DNA of 64,000 nucleotides from Eremomyces bilateralis CBS 781.70 (lineage: Eukaryota; Ascomycota; Dothideomycetes; Eremomycetales; Eremomycetaceae): positions 488,764-552,763 of the forward strand of contig NW_022985076.1 in assembly GCF_010015585.1 (NCBI RefSeq), read 5' to 3'. The notes beneath the pieces are model-generated. The model saw only the letters and a program-made list of their open reading frames with translations, was not told where the DNA came from and made no database searches. The position numbers were made by a program, and so were the translations under genes. This document shows positions 11,949 through 24,144 of the stretch, in pieces. Numbering within the stretch: the first letter of the stretch is position 1; each line of letters opens with the position of its first letter.

Positions 11949-12612
11949 CGCAATGGAGAGGTGGACATGGAGTTTGGTGTGCTGGCTCATATTGCATTGT
12001 TTGGCGTTTTAAAGATACAGTCCATGGGAACGGTCCAGCCGAAGTGATGGAGAGGGATAGGACGTGTCTGACCTCGAAACTCACCATCACACCCTTGACG
12101 CTCGGTGTACGGACACTGGGTGGGACGTGGACAGATTGGCAATGGTCTGGCTCCTCGCAACCTACATGGGGGGCACATTGGTTGTCCTTTGTTCTTCTTG
12201 GCTCTATTGTAACATGCGAATGGACAATAGTAGCTGAGGGCGAGCCAAATGGACTTGCGCTTTGATAACTGGACACCTGGGTTATTATTGGCGCTCCGAT
12301 GTGGCATTTACATGTAGCTTTCCACCCTAAACAGTGTGAACTCTTTCTTAATGCAATATATAATGTATGGCGGTGGCTATTCTCTGCGGAATATTGGCAG
12401 CAGCACCTCCTCAAACCTCCTTTACGAATATTCAGCCATGCACGTGACAATCCCGTTTCGGCCAATCAGATCTCGCCATTCCTCACCTCCAAACTTTCGA
12501 TATCCAGAGTCGCGAGAGAGGGAATCCTGATATACTGCCCATCAGCCCATTCGACTTCAAGCCCTTCTTTCCAAGCCTATTAAGAAGTTCACGTCATAGC
12601 GATCAATTCAAG
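11949..12612. other. Intergenic ORM1-U1C
   Basis: This 664-bp spacer covers the ORM1 3' UTR and the U1-C promoter. Short ORFs here show no family resemblance. Confidence 0.55.
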
Positions 12613-13404
12613 ATGCCGAAATATAAGTCTCCCCTCCCTTCTCCTCGATCGCTACTAACAACCTGCACTCTTCTGTAGGTGTTCTCCCACGACGGCGACG
12701 CGATATTCTAACCCACGCAGGCGACTACTGCGATGTCTACCTCACCCACGACTCCATGAGCGTCCGCAAAGCCCATAACAGCGGTCGCAACCACCTCCGC
12801 AACGTCGTCGACTACTACAACCGTGCGTCCCTCCCTCCGCCCTTCACCGCCTTGTCGCGATTGCTAACACCTCCGCGCGCAGAAATCGGCCAGGAGCAAG
12901 CCCAAACCGTCATCGACTCCATCACAAACTCCTACGCCGCAGAAGGCCAACAGGCCTCGAATCCCCTCCTCCAAGCCCCCGGCGGCCTCGCCGGTGTCGG
13001 TCCCAGCGCAGGAGGTTTCCCACCACCCTTCTCCTTCCCCGGTATGCTCCCCCCCTCTCTCTATGTTTCCTATCTAACGTCACCCAGGTCACCCAGGTAT
13101 GCCACCCCCTCCCTTCGGAATGCCCCCCGGTCCCGGCGGCTCGCACCCGAACCTCCCGCCGAACCTTCCCTTCCCACCCCCGAACATGCCGCCGGGCGCA
13201 CTACCCTTCCCGCCGCCGTTCCCGCCCAATAGCGCGGGGTCGCCGGGCGCGGGGATGCCGTTCCCGCCGCCGCCGGGCGGGCTGCCGCCGGGGTTCCCGA
13301 TGCCGCCGAATATGGGGATGGGAGGGCCGGGGATGCCGCCGGGGTTTCCGCCGGGGATGATGGGAGGGCAGCAGCAGCAGCAGCAGGGGCCGCCGGGGTC
13401 ATGA
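12613..13404 (+). CDS. YHC1: U1 small nuclear ribonucleoprotein C (U1-C)
   Basis: Splicing factor of the U1 snRNP that helps recognise 5' splice sites. Best model: 12613-12626, 12679-12680, 12721-12822, 12883-13041, 13097-13404, giving 194 aa. The matrin-type zinc finger reads [22 protein letters not shown], with all four ligands (2 Cys, 2 His) present, followed by [15 protein letters not shown] and a Pro/Gly/Met-rich tail ending in a Gln run encoded by CAG repeats. The zinc-ligand Cys at residue 6 is formed only if two introns separated by 2 nt are both removed (see findings). The last intron has two in-frame acceptors (13087 and 13096), predicting forms that differ by 3 residues. It lies tail-to-tail with the next gene. 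Confidence 0.9.
12627..12720 (+). other. Paired introns separated by 2 nt in U1-C
   Basis: Intron A is 12627-12678 (GTCTCC...GCTACTAAC...TAG). Two nucleotides (12679-12680) remain, then intron B is 12681-12720 (GTTCTC...TTCTAACC...CAG, 40 nt). Removing both gives codon 5 (AAG) and codon 6 (TGC). Single-intron alternatives leave the zinc finger out of frame. Confidence 0.65.
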
Positions 13405-13753
13405 GGTGGATGGGGGATTGGGTAAGGATGAATATCACTTGGGGTGGATGCCGCGAGGCGGGGGAATCGTGCCGTCGAGAGGAGAGGGAAGGATGGGTTG
13501 TCGAGATGGCGACGTGAGCACGATATGTATCAGGTTGTACCAAACAGGGACCCTGCGCGCGGTGATACGACGGGCAGGCGCAGAAGGATGCCACAATGCG
13601 AACCATATGCTGGAGATGCAGTGGAGATGGGCTGAAAGCAAAGGGTCTCAACCCCCTTCATTAACACCAGCAGACCACGAATCTGCAAAGAACCCTAATC
13701 TTACGAACCCCCAAATAATACAACCACTTCCAAGCAAACTGACAGAGAAAACC
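13405..13753. other. Convergent 3' spacer
   Basis: This 349-bp spacer lies between the stops of U1-C and the following minus-strand gene. No feature was recognised. Confidence 0.6.
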
Positions 13754-14349
13754 CTACAACCCCCCCTCCCTCAACTTCTCCCTCACCAACACATTCGCCA
13801 CCGGCGGGCTCGGCCCCTGCTGGACCCCCTGCCGCGCGTAATCCTCCATCGTCAAATTCACCCACAGTACCTCCCCCCGCTGCTCCTCCGACACCGCCGC
13901 CTTCACCTGCGCCACCTCCTCGTCGGGGATCCCGCCGCCAAAGATCACCGCCTTGGGGGTACGCAGCGGCTCGTTGGCGGCGGCGCGGGCGGCGTTAGTG
14001 CCGAGGGTGGATGCGGGGGAAGGGGGGGTAAGGGTGAGGATGAGGGGGATTTCGTGGAGGGCGGTAGGGAGGTCTAGGATGATGTGGACGACTGCGGGGG
14101 ATTAGATTTTGGCGGAGTTGATGGTGGGGAAGGGGTAGTTTTGCGGGTGGGTAGGGACATACCGTCGTATTCTGGAAGTAGCAGCTTTTGAATCGCCGTC
14201 GCGATCTCTGCCCTTCGTCCATACGTGACGACGGGGATTGACTCCATCTTCGGTGCTCCGGTCCGGATAAATCGTCGAGTTAGGGGCTGATGATATCGGA
14301 TCGTGAAACTGCGGGCGGAAAGGTAGCCGGTTTGACGGAGGATGTTCAT
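13754..14349 (-). CDS. Small fungal protein of unknown function
   Basis: Not assigned to a named family. Model (minus): 14163-14349 and 13754-14091, giving 174 aa, with a GT..CAG intron that joins EYD to VVHIILDLP in phase. The body begins IPVVTYGRRAEIATAIQKLL, followed by an alternating hydrophobic segment (HIILDLPTALHEIPL) and a VIFGGGIPDEEV motif, which together suggest a small alpha/beta fold. The first 36 residues are basic and rich in Arg/Ser/Thr with few acids and could be a mitochondrial presequence. Alternatively translation starts at the internal Met before ESIPVV. The C terminus (GPSPPVANVLVREKLREGGL) looks helical. No function is proposed. Confidence 0.65.
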
Positions 14350-14993
14350 GAAAATCACTAGACGATGATAATTGAATAGTCAACTGTTGGCCAATTCAAG
14401 TAGACAATCAGTAGTAATGTCAATTATATATATACTAATTCGGTGTTAGCGTCCTTAAATACGAGCCTCGCGGTGAGGGGTTTGGGGCCGATTTCTAATT
14501 CGGACCTAGATTCGAACAAGAGCTGATGACGGGTTCTGGATTCTAGAGCTTTGTAAACGAACTGGAGCTCATCCCGGCATTCGAAACCAATACTGAGCTC
14601 TGAGAAGCATGTCTCAGTCTCGGCCTCGGTCTCGGTCTTGCGGACGAAGCGAATTAATTTGGGGAAGGTAAATTCGCCTTTGAAGCTTCGACTGGGAGAC
14701 GACGTCATTCATGGATTTCCATCGCATGTTCAAAAAGGTAGTATATAAATGTACTGTACTAGGGTAGGTACAGGTATTCTTCACTCTAGAGGAGGGTATA
14801 TACAAGCCGTCTCCTCTCATCCCTCCCCCCAACTGAACCACATCCCTGAAGATGGTTAAGCTCATGGATCTTCAAGACATCGAGCGGAAAGCCGCTATGT
14901 ATGTGTAAAAGTCTTCGCTCAAGAGAATCAAAAAGTCGTGCGTATCATAACGTCGTGATGGCCACCCATCTATCTCCATGTTTACATCCCCGC
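14350..14993. other. Intergenic region
   Basis: This 644-bp spacer has an AT-rich stretch around 14410-14460 and alternating TCTCGG-type motifs around 14610-14640. A short plus-strand ORF starting near 14851 (MVKLMDLQDIERKAAM) abuts a GTATGT and might be a first exon, but no continuation was found. Confidence 0.5.
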
Positions 14994-17900
14994 TCACCTC
15001 TTCCCCCAACCCCACCCCCACGATCCCGACGCATACCCCGTTCCACTACCACTCCCACTCCCAGCACTCCCCTCCTTCCGCTCCTCCGGCGGCGTAAACG
15101 TTCCCACGCTCACCGCCCCCCTCACATGCCCATCCCTTCCCACCCCCACAGACCCCACGTCCGCCGTCATCGCCTTCCGCAGCGCGTTGAATTTCTGCCG
15201 CATCTCGTCCACCTCCGCCTGCGCCGCCGCCTCCGACGCCTTGCGGTTCGCGAGCTCGCTGACCGCGTAGGATTCGGCGGCGCGCGTATTCTCGAGTTCG
15301 GTTTTGAGGCGGTTGAGCTCGGTGAGGAGGGCTTCGGGGTTGAGGAGGGAGGAGGTGCGGGGGGGACGGGCGTCGTTGGGGGTGGTGGATGTAGGGCTGG
15401 AGGGGACGGGGACGGGGTCAGTAGGGGAGGACGGGGTGGCGAGTGATGCGGTGCTGGATCGACCGAGTTGGAATGGGCGGAGACCGGATTTAGGGCCGGT
15501 GGTGGTTTGGCGCTTCATGGCTGCGGTCTCCTTGATGCTGGAGTTGGAGGCGCGCCGGGCGTCGGAAATCAGGCGCTCGCGGTCCGCTTTGAGTTCTCGG
15601 ACCGTGGCTTGGAGTTTCTCGTTTTGCGCGCTGCTGTTCTTGTATAGGTCGCGGCAGCGGTTGAGGTCATCCTTGAGGCTGGACGCTTCGGTGGTTCGGG
15701 TGGAGAGTTCGGCCATGGCGCCTCGGAACTCGTGTTCCACAGCTTCGATCCGCTCCGTTGCGGTGGCCAATTGAACGGTGAGATCCTGGGAACGAACCAT
15801 TTCGTTGGAGAGGGCATCGCGGGTGCGGGAAAGGCTTGTCGTAAGTTCCTCCTTGGTTTCATGCATGGAGACGCGGTGGGATGACTCGGTTGCCGCAATG
15901 CGTGCTGCGGCAGCCTCGATCAGAGAAAGAAGATGCGGTGTCAACGGAGACGCAAGCTGAGTTGGTGGTGGTGCTAGTCGTTTCGGAGGACTCGGTGCGG
16001 TGGTCAAAGATTGAAGTGACGGGATTGATAGAAGGGATGATATTGCGCTGGATGATTTCGAGCGTGCATGGGAAGGGGCTGCGGACGTCGGAGGGGCAAT
16101 GTCGTTGAAGCCGTCCACAATATCCTTCATCACTCGGCGATCCTCCTCCCGCTCTTCTCGCTCCCGTTGTAGTTCCAACGCAAGGGAAGAATGAGAGACC
16201 TGCATTTCCCCCAGCGCTTTGAGAAGATCCTCAATCTGCGTATGATAGGCTTTGTCTTTCTCGGTAGCGGCCATCTTGCCGGCAGACTCTTTTGATTTCG
16301 TCTGCTTCAAGGTTTCCCCGCTAGACTCTATATCCGAAAGCCGTTCAGATTGTTCAGTGATAGCGGTGCTCGCAAGACTCGTGACGCTGTCAGAATTGGA
16401 AGAGGTCGCCTCGAATGAATTCAAAGTCGAGGCCAAGCTCTGTTTCGAAGGTGTCCTTTGCAAGTAGCTGCTGGGCCGCGATGGCGCGGTCAGCCCGGGA
16501 GAGAGGGAAGAGGATTTATTAGAAGACCATAACCGGCCTAGGAATCGGGTAGCTGATGCCTGAGCTTCGGGGACATATCCTGCTGATGTACTACGCTTCT
16601 GCGCTTCGGTAAACGAGGACTCCAAGGCGGTTAATGACTCTCGAGTCACGGCGCTGGAGAAGCCGACAAAATCCGCAACTAGCTCATCCGCAGATTGAGC
16701 ATTGAGGCCGTATGAATCCCACAGTTGACGGGAAAGGAGGAGGTGCATGACATCTTCAAACTCTGAAGAGCCTAGAATCTTTGCTTCGTTCCGTTGCATG
16801 ATTGCTAGGGCAACCCGCATGATGGTTTCACTAGCACCTTCGGCAAAGATGACGTCGTATATCCGGAAGAGTAACGGAAGCGGGCAGGTGACGGCGAAAA
16901 ATGACAGGAACCATTGTGACAGATACGATCCTTCAACCTGCAGTTTGTGGAGATGTGCAGCGAGCTTCGGAAGATGCTGCTCGAGCAAGCACTGGAACTG
17001 ATAGATCCGCAGATGCAGACCAGAAAGATCGGGAAGAAAGCAAGCACGCAGGTCATAGTCTTCCATGAGCCTAACAGGGATCAGCATGAGGATAGAAGCT
17101 CAAGACAAAGGATACATACCGGACCAAGACACAGAACGCATCTCTCTCTCCCATCTGCATCAACAGAGGGCCAACAAGGAACCCCAAACCTTGACAATAC
17201 CCAATCTTCTCATCATAGAGACTGAAGCACTTCAAGACGCGACCCAGCATTCTCTGGCCTTCGCCATTCGCCTCGCGGAACATCTCCACCCCAGGAAAGC
17301 TTCGCCCGATGTCTTTCCCAATCATGTTCTCATAGGGGCTGGATTCGCCGCATAGACGATCGAAGGCATCCTCCAACACCTTGTCCGCGGCCCCCGCCAT
17401 GCTGACCCATACAACGCCTCGGAGGGGAGCGGGGATACCGCTTCGGACTTTGTTGGCTGTGAGGGTTGGCAGACGCTGTGCGGTGTTCGGGTAATCTTGG
17501 ACTAGGGCGGCCCAGAATTCGAGTTCGGTCATTTGCGGTGTGGGAAGCTGGGAGAGTCGGATGGAGGCCGGCCGATTGTTGAGGACCAACTTTTTGAGTT
17601 GTTGCACCGACGCAGGTCGGGAATTTTTGCGTAACCGATCTTTCGTCCGCACGGTAGCTTTTGGATCATTTGCGAGGGAGTTATTCTCCTGCTCCAATCG
17701 AGCGAGCAGCATAGCGACGTGCTGCAGTACCGTTAGCGATATGGACTCAACTGCTCTCCAACCTGCACGTACATCATCAGAACCTTCATCTTGCGCCTCC
17801 TTCTCTTCCGACTTATCCAGAGCATCCCAGTCCACAGGATTGCTAGACTTGGAGCTGTTCGTGCTACTACGCGAGCGTATTGACACCTCTATTGACTCAA

Positions 17901-18210
17901 CCGACCCATCCAAAGTGTCGACTGGAGAAGGGTGGGCCTCCTCTCCCCCTTCCTCTTTGGAATCCAGCTCTTGTTGTAGATTGTTCATTAGGTCTAGCGA
18001 GCTCGGACGGGACGCTGGGGAGTCGGGAGGTGGGGAAGTGATGGTATCGGGCGACCCAGGAACCGACAAGATGATCGGAGGAGGGTCGTCGAGCGTTTCG
18101 CGGGTCGAACTGGCCTCCGACAGGCTGACGGTCACCATTGAATCGGTCGGTAATGGTTTACTATCCGGTCGGGGTCTCGGAGCGTTGCTATGTGCTTCAT
18201 TTTCCTCCAT
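14994..18210 (-). CDS. gyp5: TBC-domain Rab GTPase-activating protein, Gyp5-like
   Basis: RabGAP expected to act on Ypt1/Sec4-type GTPases in secretory traffic. Model (minus): 17120-18210 and 14994-17070, joined by a 49-nt intron within VR|LMEDYDLR; 1055 aa. An acidic, Ser/Pro-rich N terminus (residues 1-190) is followed by the TBC domain (about 255-480) with SGIPAPLRGVVW, the catalytic-finger region KDIGRSFPGV, and YCQGLGFLVGPLL with the conserved Gln of the YxQ motif. The Arg finger of the IxxDxxR motif is at DIGR. Downstream come a Ser-rich linker and a long coiled coil (about 620-960) with repeated heptads, ending in a Gly/Ser-rich tail. This order matches yeast Gyp5 and its filamentous relatives. 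The frame is intact. Confidence 0.9.
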
Positions 18211-19606
18211 CTTGCCCGGTCCCGACGGGGACGTGTTTATATACTATGCTCGCTTATATGGCGCGAGTTAGATGCAAATGAGGGTTCTGCATGCGTGTGT
18301 AGAGACCACTGCCAATGTCAATGATGGACAGCTTCCAGGACAGGATGTATATAAGGAGGGATAATAAAGGAAGGACCAGTATGTCGGATGCCTAGGAAGA
18401 CGTAGAGCACTGATTATGGTAATGACTGATATCGCACAGCGACAAACGCGAGGAGGGAGAACGAGCAGCACGCGGTCCTGACGTCCTAAACATCAACAAG
18501 AGGGGTGGGATGGTTTCAAAAGGATTGTGATCTGCCTAGAGACTGAGGACGCGTATGAAGTTGACGCAGGATGTCTCTCTCTCGGGAAGGCAGCACCCAA
18601 AAGGAGCTTAATGACAGGCAGACAATCGAATTGAGCAAATCAATCGAGTTGCCTTGGGGTAAAAACTTCAAAGAATGGCGAAGGCGAGATCGATTACCGA
18701 TCACCAAAGGATAAGACACGACGAAACCCCCGGTATGGATTGTGAAGACACCAAGACATGAAGAAAGAGGAGAAAGCGCTGAAGATTGCGGTATATCGAA
18801 GATGACCAGGGCGAACGACTGGGGATCCTCGTTTCAATGCCCTAAGGATGGCCCGGTTCAGGAGAAGGTGAAGCTTGGGGGTTTGGAGCGGACGCTATCA
18901 CTCTTTTGGTGTCTCGGATCTCTTTGGGTCTGTTCTGGAGGTAAGACGACCGCCACTCACCCAATCAGCCTGGACCCTCAAATGAAGCGAAGGATCGACG
19001 GGGCATTTCGGTTGCATGTTCATTGGGTCTGATTGGATGATTGGTGAAGAAGAGACTCCTTCAATAATCAATATTATGGACAATTCAATATCGGACAGAC
19101 AACGGAAACGACAGCCGAGAGGGTGAGAATACAAACGCAGTACCGTGATGATGCGATGAACTACCCGGTGACTAATACAAAGATAGTAGCACTTGTGGGA
19201 CCAGTACGGCTGATCTCGTTGCACCGCATGCTTTAATGAGATGCTGATGTTTGAAGGCGATCCATTGTGAGGCTATTTCAACGTCGGCAATGGCGTTTAG
19301 GACTTTGGGATTCTCCCAGAGCCGATTCATGGTTAGGAAACGCCGTCTGCGTTGACCCGGCTTAGATAAATCAGATGAGCCTCAGATCGAGTCATGACTG
19401 AAAGTGATGCATCAATGCAGCATTGGTTCATCCAAATTCTTTGTCTATCATATAAGACTCCAACTCGATCTGAGTCGACTTTGAAATCGGAATCATCCAA
19501 CTCTAAACGAGCAAACATGATATAGCCTGATGTGTTGACCCTTAGACAATGACCCGACGCCTCGCTATGATGCACATATGGCGGTGAATTCCATTACCCC
19601 CCAACC
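18211..19606. other. Intergenic, about 1.4 kb
   Basis: Upstream of the RabGAP and downstream of UTP15. Only short, unrelated ORFs are seen. Nothing could be supported. Confidence 0.55.
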
Positions 19607-21318
19607 TCATTGCCCCGACCCCAAAAGATCCAACATCCCCTTCGTCGCCCATGCCTGCTGCGCCAACTCCACGTTCTTCCGGACCCCCTCGTACAGTGCC
19701 ATCAACATCGCGTCGATCTCCTCGCTCTGCCCCATGTGCTGCGCGTATTCGTCCAGCATGACCAGCGCGATGTCCGTGGTCAGCTTCACGTGTCGGGGGT
19801 CGTTGATCGCTCGGTTCAACCAGCGTAGTATAGGCTGTAACGTCACTTCGTCCCGGTTGGCGAGCGCGCTGCGGAGTGCCGATCGGTGGCGGAGAGCGGT
19901 GAAGAGGGTGAGGGAGTCGGTTTTGGATGGGTTCTAGATCGAAGGTCAGGAACAATACGGGGGTGAATAGGACGTGAACATACCTTGGGTTCTAGCACCA
20001 CGTCAAGCGCCTTTGCGAACTCGCCACTCCGCAGAAATCCCTCCCACTCCGGCAACTTCTTCTGCTTCGACCGCACGTTGCCCTCGATGACCAGATCCGC
20101 ATCCTCGCCCTTATAATCCTTCCCGCGTATCCTCGCCTCCCACCCGCGCGTCCGCGCCTGCTTCTGCTTCTTGCGGTCGTACTCCTCGATCGTACCGGCC
20201 GCCAACGCCTCCATTTCCCGCTTCTTCTCCTTCTCGCGCGCCTTTTCTTTGCCCGCGGTACGCGTGCGGATGGACAGCAGCCCGGACTGGAGCCCGACCG
20301 CCAGATGATGGTCTTCGCCATTGCTGGCCGGCACCACGCCGACAGACAGCACCGGGGCCGGGTATTTGAACCCGGCAACGACATTCCACTGTGTCGACTC
20401 GAACACTTTGACGTGTCCGTCCAATGCACCGCTTAGGATCCGTGTGCCTCGACTCGCTGACCCTAAGCTCACTACCGTTCGTTGATGGTTCTTCAGGAGC
20501 GTGACCGGCTTGGCCGCGACAAGGTCGAGCACTGCAATTTTGCTTCCGGCAGCCGCAACCACTTGCGTCGACCCGGGCAGTGGCATGACTGACTCGACAG
20601 GATCCGACATCTTAAACGCCATAACCGCCCCACGATTCCCTGCGCCTCCTCCTACTCTCTGATCCCACACTCTCACCACCGAGTCATAACCCCCCGTGAC
20701 CCACGTATTCTGACTCTCCGTCCCCGGTGTGCCCCCTTCATCCGCCCTTAACCACTCCGCCGCCCGCACATACTCACCCCCCTGCGTCCCCCACGTCCCC
20801 ACACTACTCTCCTCGCTCAGATCCCAGATCCTCACCGTCCCATCATCGCCGGCGCTCAGCAATGTCGTCGCGCTGCGCGGATGCCATCGCGCCACGCGCA
20901 CCGCCTGCTTGTGTTCCTTCCACGTACGCAGGATCGCGCGCGATGTGGTGTCGAAGACCTGCAGGAGGGCGCTGGAGGTGCCGGCGACGACGAGGCGGGA
21001 GTCGGTCGGGCGGACGTGCGCGCTGTGGAAGGAGGCACCGGGGGCGACGCGCGCGATGGTGCGGGAGGGTTGGTGGGGGGTAGCGAAGAGGTGAATGCGG
21101 GGCGCGGTGGTGACGGCGAAGAGGGGGTTGGCGGTGCGGGAGGCGGAGGGGAGGACGGGGCTCCAGTGGGGGACGGTGATGCTGGTGACGGGGGCGGAGG
21201 AGGCAGAGGGGACGGAGATGGGGTTGCGGAAGGAGGACCAGTAGCGTTGGTCGGGGGTGAGGGGTTCGGGGCCGGCGGGGGCAGTGATGGGTTGGAGGGG
21301 GAGGACTTCGGCGGCCAT
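19607..21318 (-). CDS. UTP15: U3 snoRNP / SSU processome WD-repeat protein Utp15
   Basis: Nucleolar t-UTP subcomplex protein needed for 18S pre-rRNA processing and rDNA transcription. Model (minus): 19984-21318 and 19607-19933; 553 aa, close to the family length. The N terminus (RYWSSFRNPISV) is typical of Utp15. About seven WD units follow (VTSITVPHWSP, HSAHVRPTDSRLVVAG, TWKEHKQAVRVARWHP, SAGDDGTVRIWDL, TGGYDSVVRVWDQ, LLKNHQRTVVSLG, SGALDGHVKVFE). The C-terminal Utp15 domain spans about residues 390-553, with YFxR-type FLRSGEFAKALDVVL and ALRHRSALRSALANRD. The intron falls between EPK and NPSKTDSL in phase 0. Divergent from MED1 with a 608-bp shared upstream region. Confidence 0.93.
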
Positions 21319-21926
21319 GGCGAATGGATGGACTGTATCGGAAGTCTTGAATGAAGAAAGGTTGGACTAGTAGCCTGTAGGATGTTAGATTCGCGATATG
21401 TCACAAGTAGAGGGGAGTACTCACTCATTCTGAGTCGAATTTGAACGGGAAACAGTTAGGAAACACCGCAGAAACCCCTTGAAGAGTAACTCTGGCCTTA
21501 ATTCGAGCGACAAGCACAGTTTTGGATTCGTCTCGTCAAACTTAGTCAATTCTAGTGAAACGGAATAGATCTTCGTCTTCAATTTCTTGAAAAATTTCGA
21601 GACGTCGAAGATCCCTGTCAGTATTATCCCCTCGGTCACGTGATCAGGTGAGAGCTTGACGCGAAACACGTCTCTCAGTTTCACTTCAATATAATTTCTA
21701 CCTGTCACTTGCTATTGACCATTGACACCCGCTTTGGAACAGTGGCGGTTAGAGAACTTAAAACATGCTTAAGTTCACCATCGATCTCAGATCCTCCGCT
21801 GTTTCTCTCCAACCATGAGTCCTTCCGAATCATCAAACCGTCACATCTTTTCCCACTGATGACTTTAAAGAGCATTAACCCACAAATCCACACAATCACG
21901 ACTTAAACTCCAATCAACCACCGACC
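21319..21926. other. Shared divergent upstream region UTP15/MED1
   Basis: This 608-bp region is AT-richer than the flanking genes. A 95-codon minus-strand ORF at 21421-21708 has no recognisable family and was not annotated. Confidence 0.55.
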
Positions 21927-24144
21927 ATGGCGACACCCACCGCCTCCACCACCCAAAAACACCCTCCCAATGCCCCCACCCCCACCCCCATCGCCCATCT
22001 CGGCCCCTTCACCTCCCCCGCCCCCCGCAGCGTCCCCTCCCCAGCAACCCACCGCGTCGCCGGCAAATCCCCCCGCCCCATCACCACCGTACCCACGGTG
22101 GCCCCCCTCCCCGCCAACAACCCCACCGGCAGCTCCAGCCGCATCGGCAGCTCGCCCGCTCCGCACCTGCTGAACTTCGAGTCGCCGGGGCTCGGCAACC
22201 TCGCGGGCATGGACGGCGGCGTGGGCATGGGGATCACGATGAGCGGGATGAGCGGGATGGGGTTGGGGCTGGGCAGCTCGTTCGGGGGACGGGGCGACGA
22301 GGAGGAGCGGCGGCGGCGGCTGGAGGCGATGATTGCGGCGTTGGCGACGCGGCCGGGGCGGGTCGGGGAGGAGTCGTTGGAGAAGTTGGCGCAGACGACG
22401 GGATTCGCGGTGTTGTGGGATCCGCCGAAGAATGAGCCGCCAAGAAGGGGGGGTGGGAGGACATTGACGTTGGCGGGGACGAGCGTCATGGTGGATGTGG
22501 AGTTTGGAGGGGCGCAGGGGCGGAGGGGGGAGACGCAAATGCCGAAGAGGGTGACGGTGGCCTTCCCAGACGTGGAGGAACGGTGGGATATGAAGGCGGA
22601 GGAGACGGCGCGGTTGCTGCAGGACGATCTGACGCCACCGCCGGGACGGGCGGCGATGAATTGGGGATTGGAGCGGTTCGCGGGGAACCTGGAACGGCTG
22701 GCGCGGTTGGACCGGTTGAGTACGTCGAACTCGAATTGCATGGCGGCGGTGGTGGGGGTGTATAAGAGCTTGCGAACCCTTTACGAGCACGAGAAGAAGG
22801 CCGTCTTGGCCCTTCATGACACCGAGGCGGGGAAGGACGATGTGGCCGCGAGTGTCGAAGTCATTTGCAAGAAGAGCGGTCGTCCCCGACTGAACGGCGG
22901 CAAACGCGTCGGCGTATCTCTAGAATACTGGATCAACCGCCGCCATATGGCCGTCGAATCCGCACGGAAGAAAAAGGGGGAAACCACCTCCAACGACGCC
23001 ATGGACGTCGACCACCCTCCTTCCGAACCTGACTTCCCCCCCTCCACCATCCACACCCTCTCCATTGAATGCGAACCCAGCCCCCCCAACGACATCATCC
23101 GCCCCCTCCGCATCAGCGCCACCTGGCTCGCCTCCCCCATCGAACCCCCCCTCGATCACCCTAACCTCTTCCCCACCCCCACCCCCACCGTCAACTGGAC
23201 CGATCCCCCACACACCGACGCCGACGACATGGACCTCTCCACCGCAACCGACAAGCCCCCTGCCGTCCGCTTCGTCGCGAAACTTCATCCTCCCGTTGTC
23301 GTGCCGTGGCACGTCGCGCATCATCTCTATACGGCCGTCGAGGCGCCGTTCCCACCGGAGAATAGCGGTCGATGCGCACTATTCGAGGACCTCGTGGTGC
23401 AGGCGGACGCGGGGGATGCGTCGGGCGAGGGGGACGGGATGGAGGCGGTGACGACGGTGCTGACCCAAGGAGCGAGCAGAGAGACAGAGGTGCGGCACCG
23501 TAACGTGCTGAGTTCGGATCGCAGCGAGTTCGGGTTCGTGGTGGAGAGTCTGCCGTTTTCGCATCCGAAGCAGCTAGTGATGCTCCTCCCGGTACGTGCC
23601 CCCCTATCTTCATAAGTCATCCACTAACGAACGCCAGATCCTCCGCCAACATGCCCTCCTCTCCCACCTCCTCCGTACCGCCTTCCCTAACCCCACCCCT
23701 CAATCCCCACCTACCTCCGCCCCGATCAACGCCCCTCCGTCCTTCCTCTCCTCCCTCCTCACTCCCCCTACCTCACCTTCTCACGCCACCTCCGCCAACC
23801 CATCCCCATCCCCATCTTCATCGACCCCATCGCACAAAGTTGAAATCAACCTCACCCCCACCACCGTCAGCGGAAGCGCGCAGCTATCCATCAAATTCGG
23901 CGTCAGTCCCCGGGTTCCGTCAACGGGAGCAAAAGGAGAAGTGGCGCGGCGGCGCGCTATAATAGGGTTTAGCATTGAGGCGAACGCGGACGTGACGTGT
24001 GTTGGAGTAGGGGTTCCCGGGGGGAATGGGAGGGAGGGGGAGGGGGAGGGGGAGGGGAAGGAGAGGGCGGTGGGAAGGGCGTTGGAGTGGGTGGAGGATG
24101 TGGGGTTGGTGGTGGAGTGGGTGAATGGGCGGTTAGGGGGGTGA
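21927..24144 (+). CDS. MED1: Mediator of RNA polymerase II subunit 1 (Med1)
   Basis: Middle-module subunit of the Mediator co-activator. Model: 21927-23591 and 23638-24144 with a phase-0 intron; 723 aa. The Pro/Ser/Thr-rich N terminus (about 1-125) is followed by EEERRRRLEAMIAALATRPGRV and SLEKLAQTTGF, then FPDVEERWDMKAEETARLL and MNWGLERFAGNLERLARLDRL, which match the fungal Med1 domain. The C-terminal half contains KRVGVSLEYW and VVVPWHVAHHLY. The last exon holds a Gly/Glu repeat encoded by a run of GGGGGA units. Base composition is strongly biased to C on the coding strand early and to G later. It converges on glutamine synthetase. Confidence 0.88.

Noticed and set aside
14424-14708. 95-codon minus-strand ORF, together with a similar-sized one at 21421-21708
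   Set aside because: A suspected shared family was checked by eye. The two protein sequences do not align beyond a few Leu/Glu-rich residues.
21903-22817. 304-codon minus-strand ORF
   Set aside because: Shadow of the MED1 coding strand; its Pro/Arg repeats mirror Gly/Pro codons.
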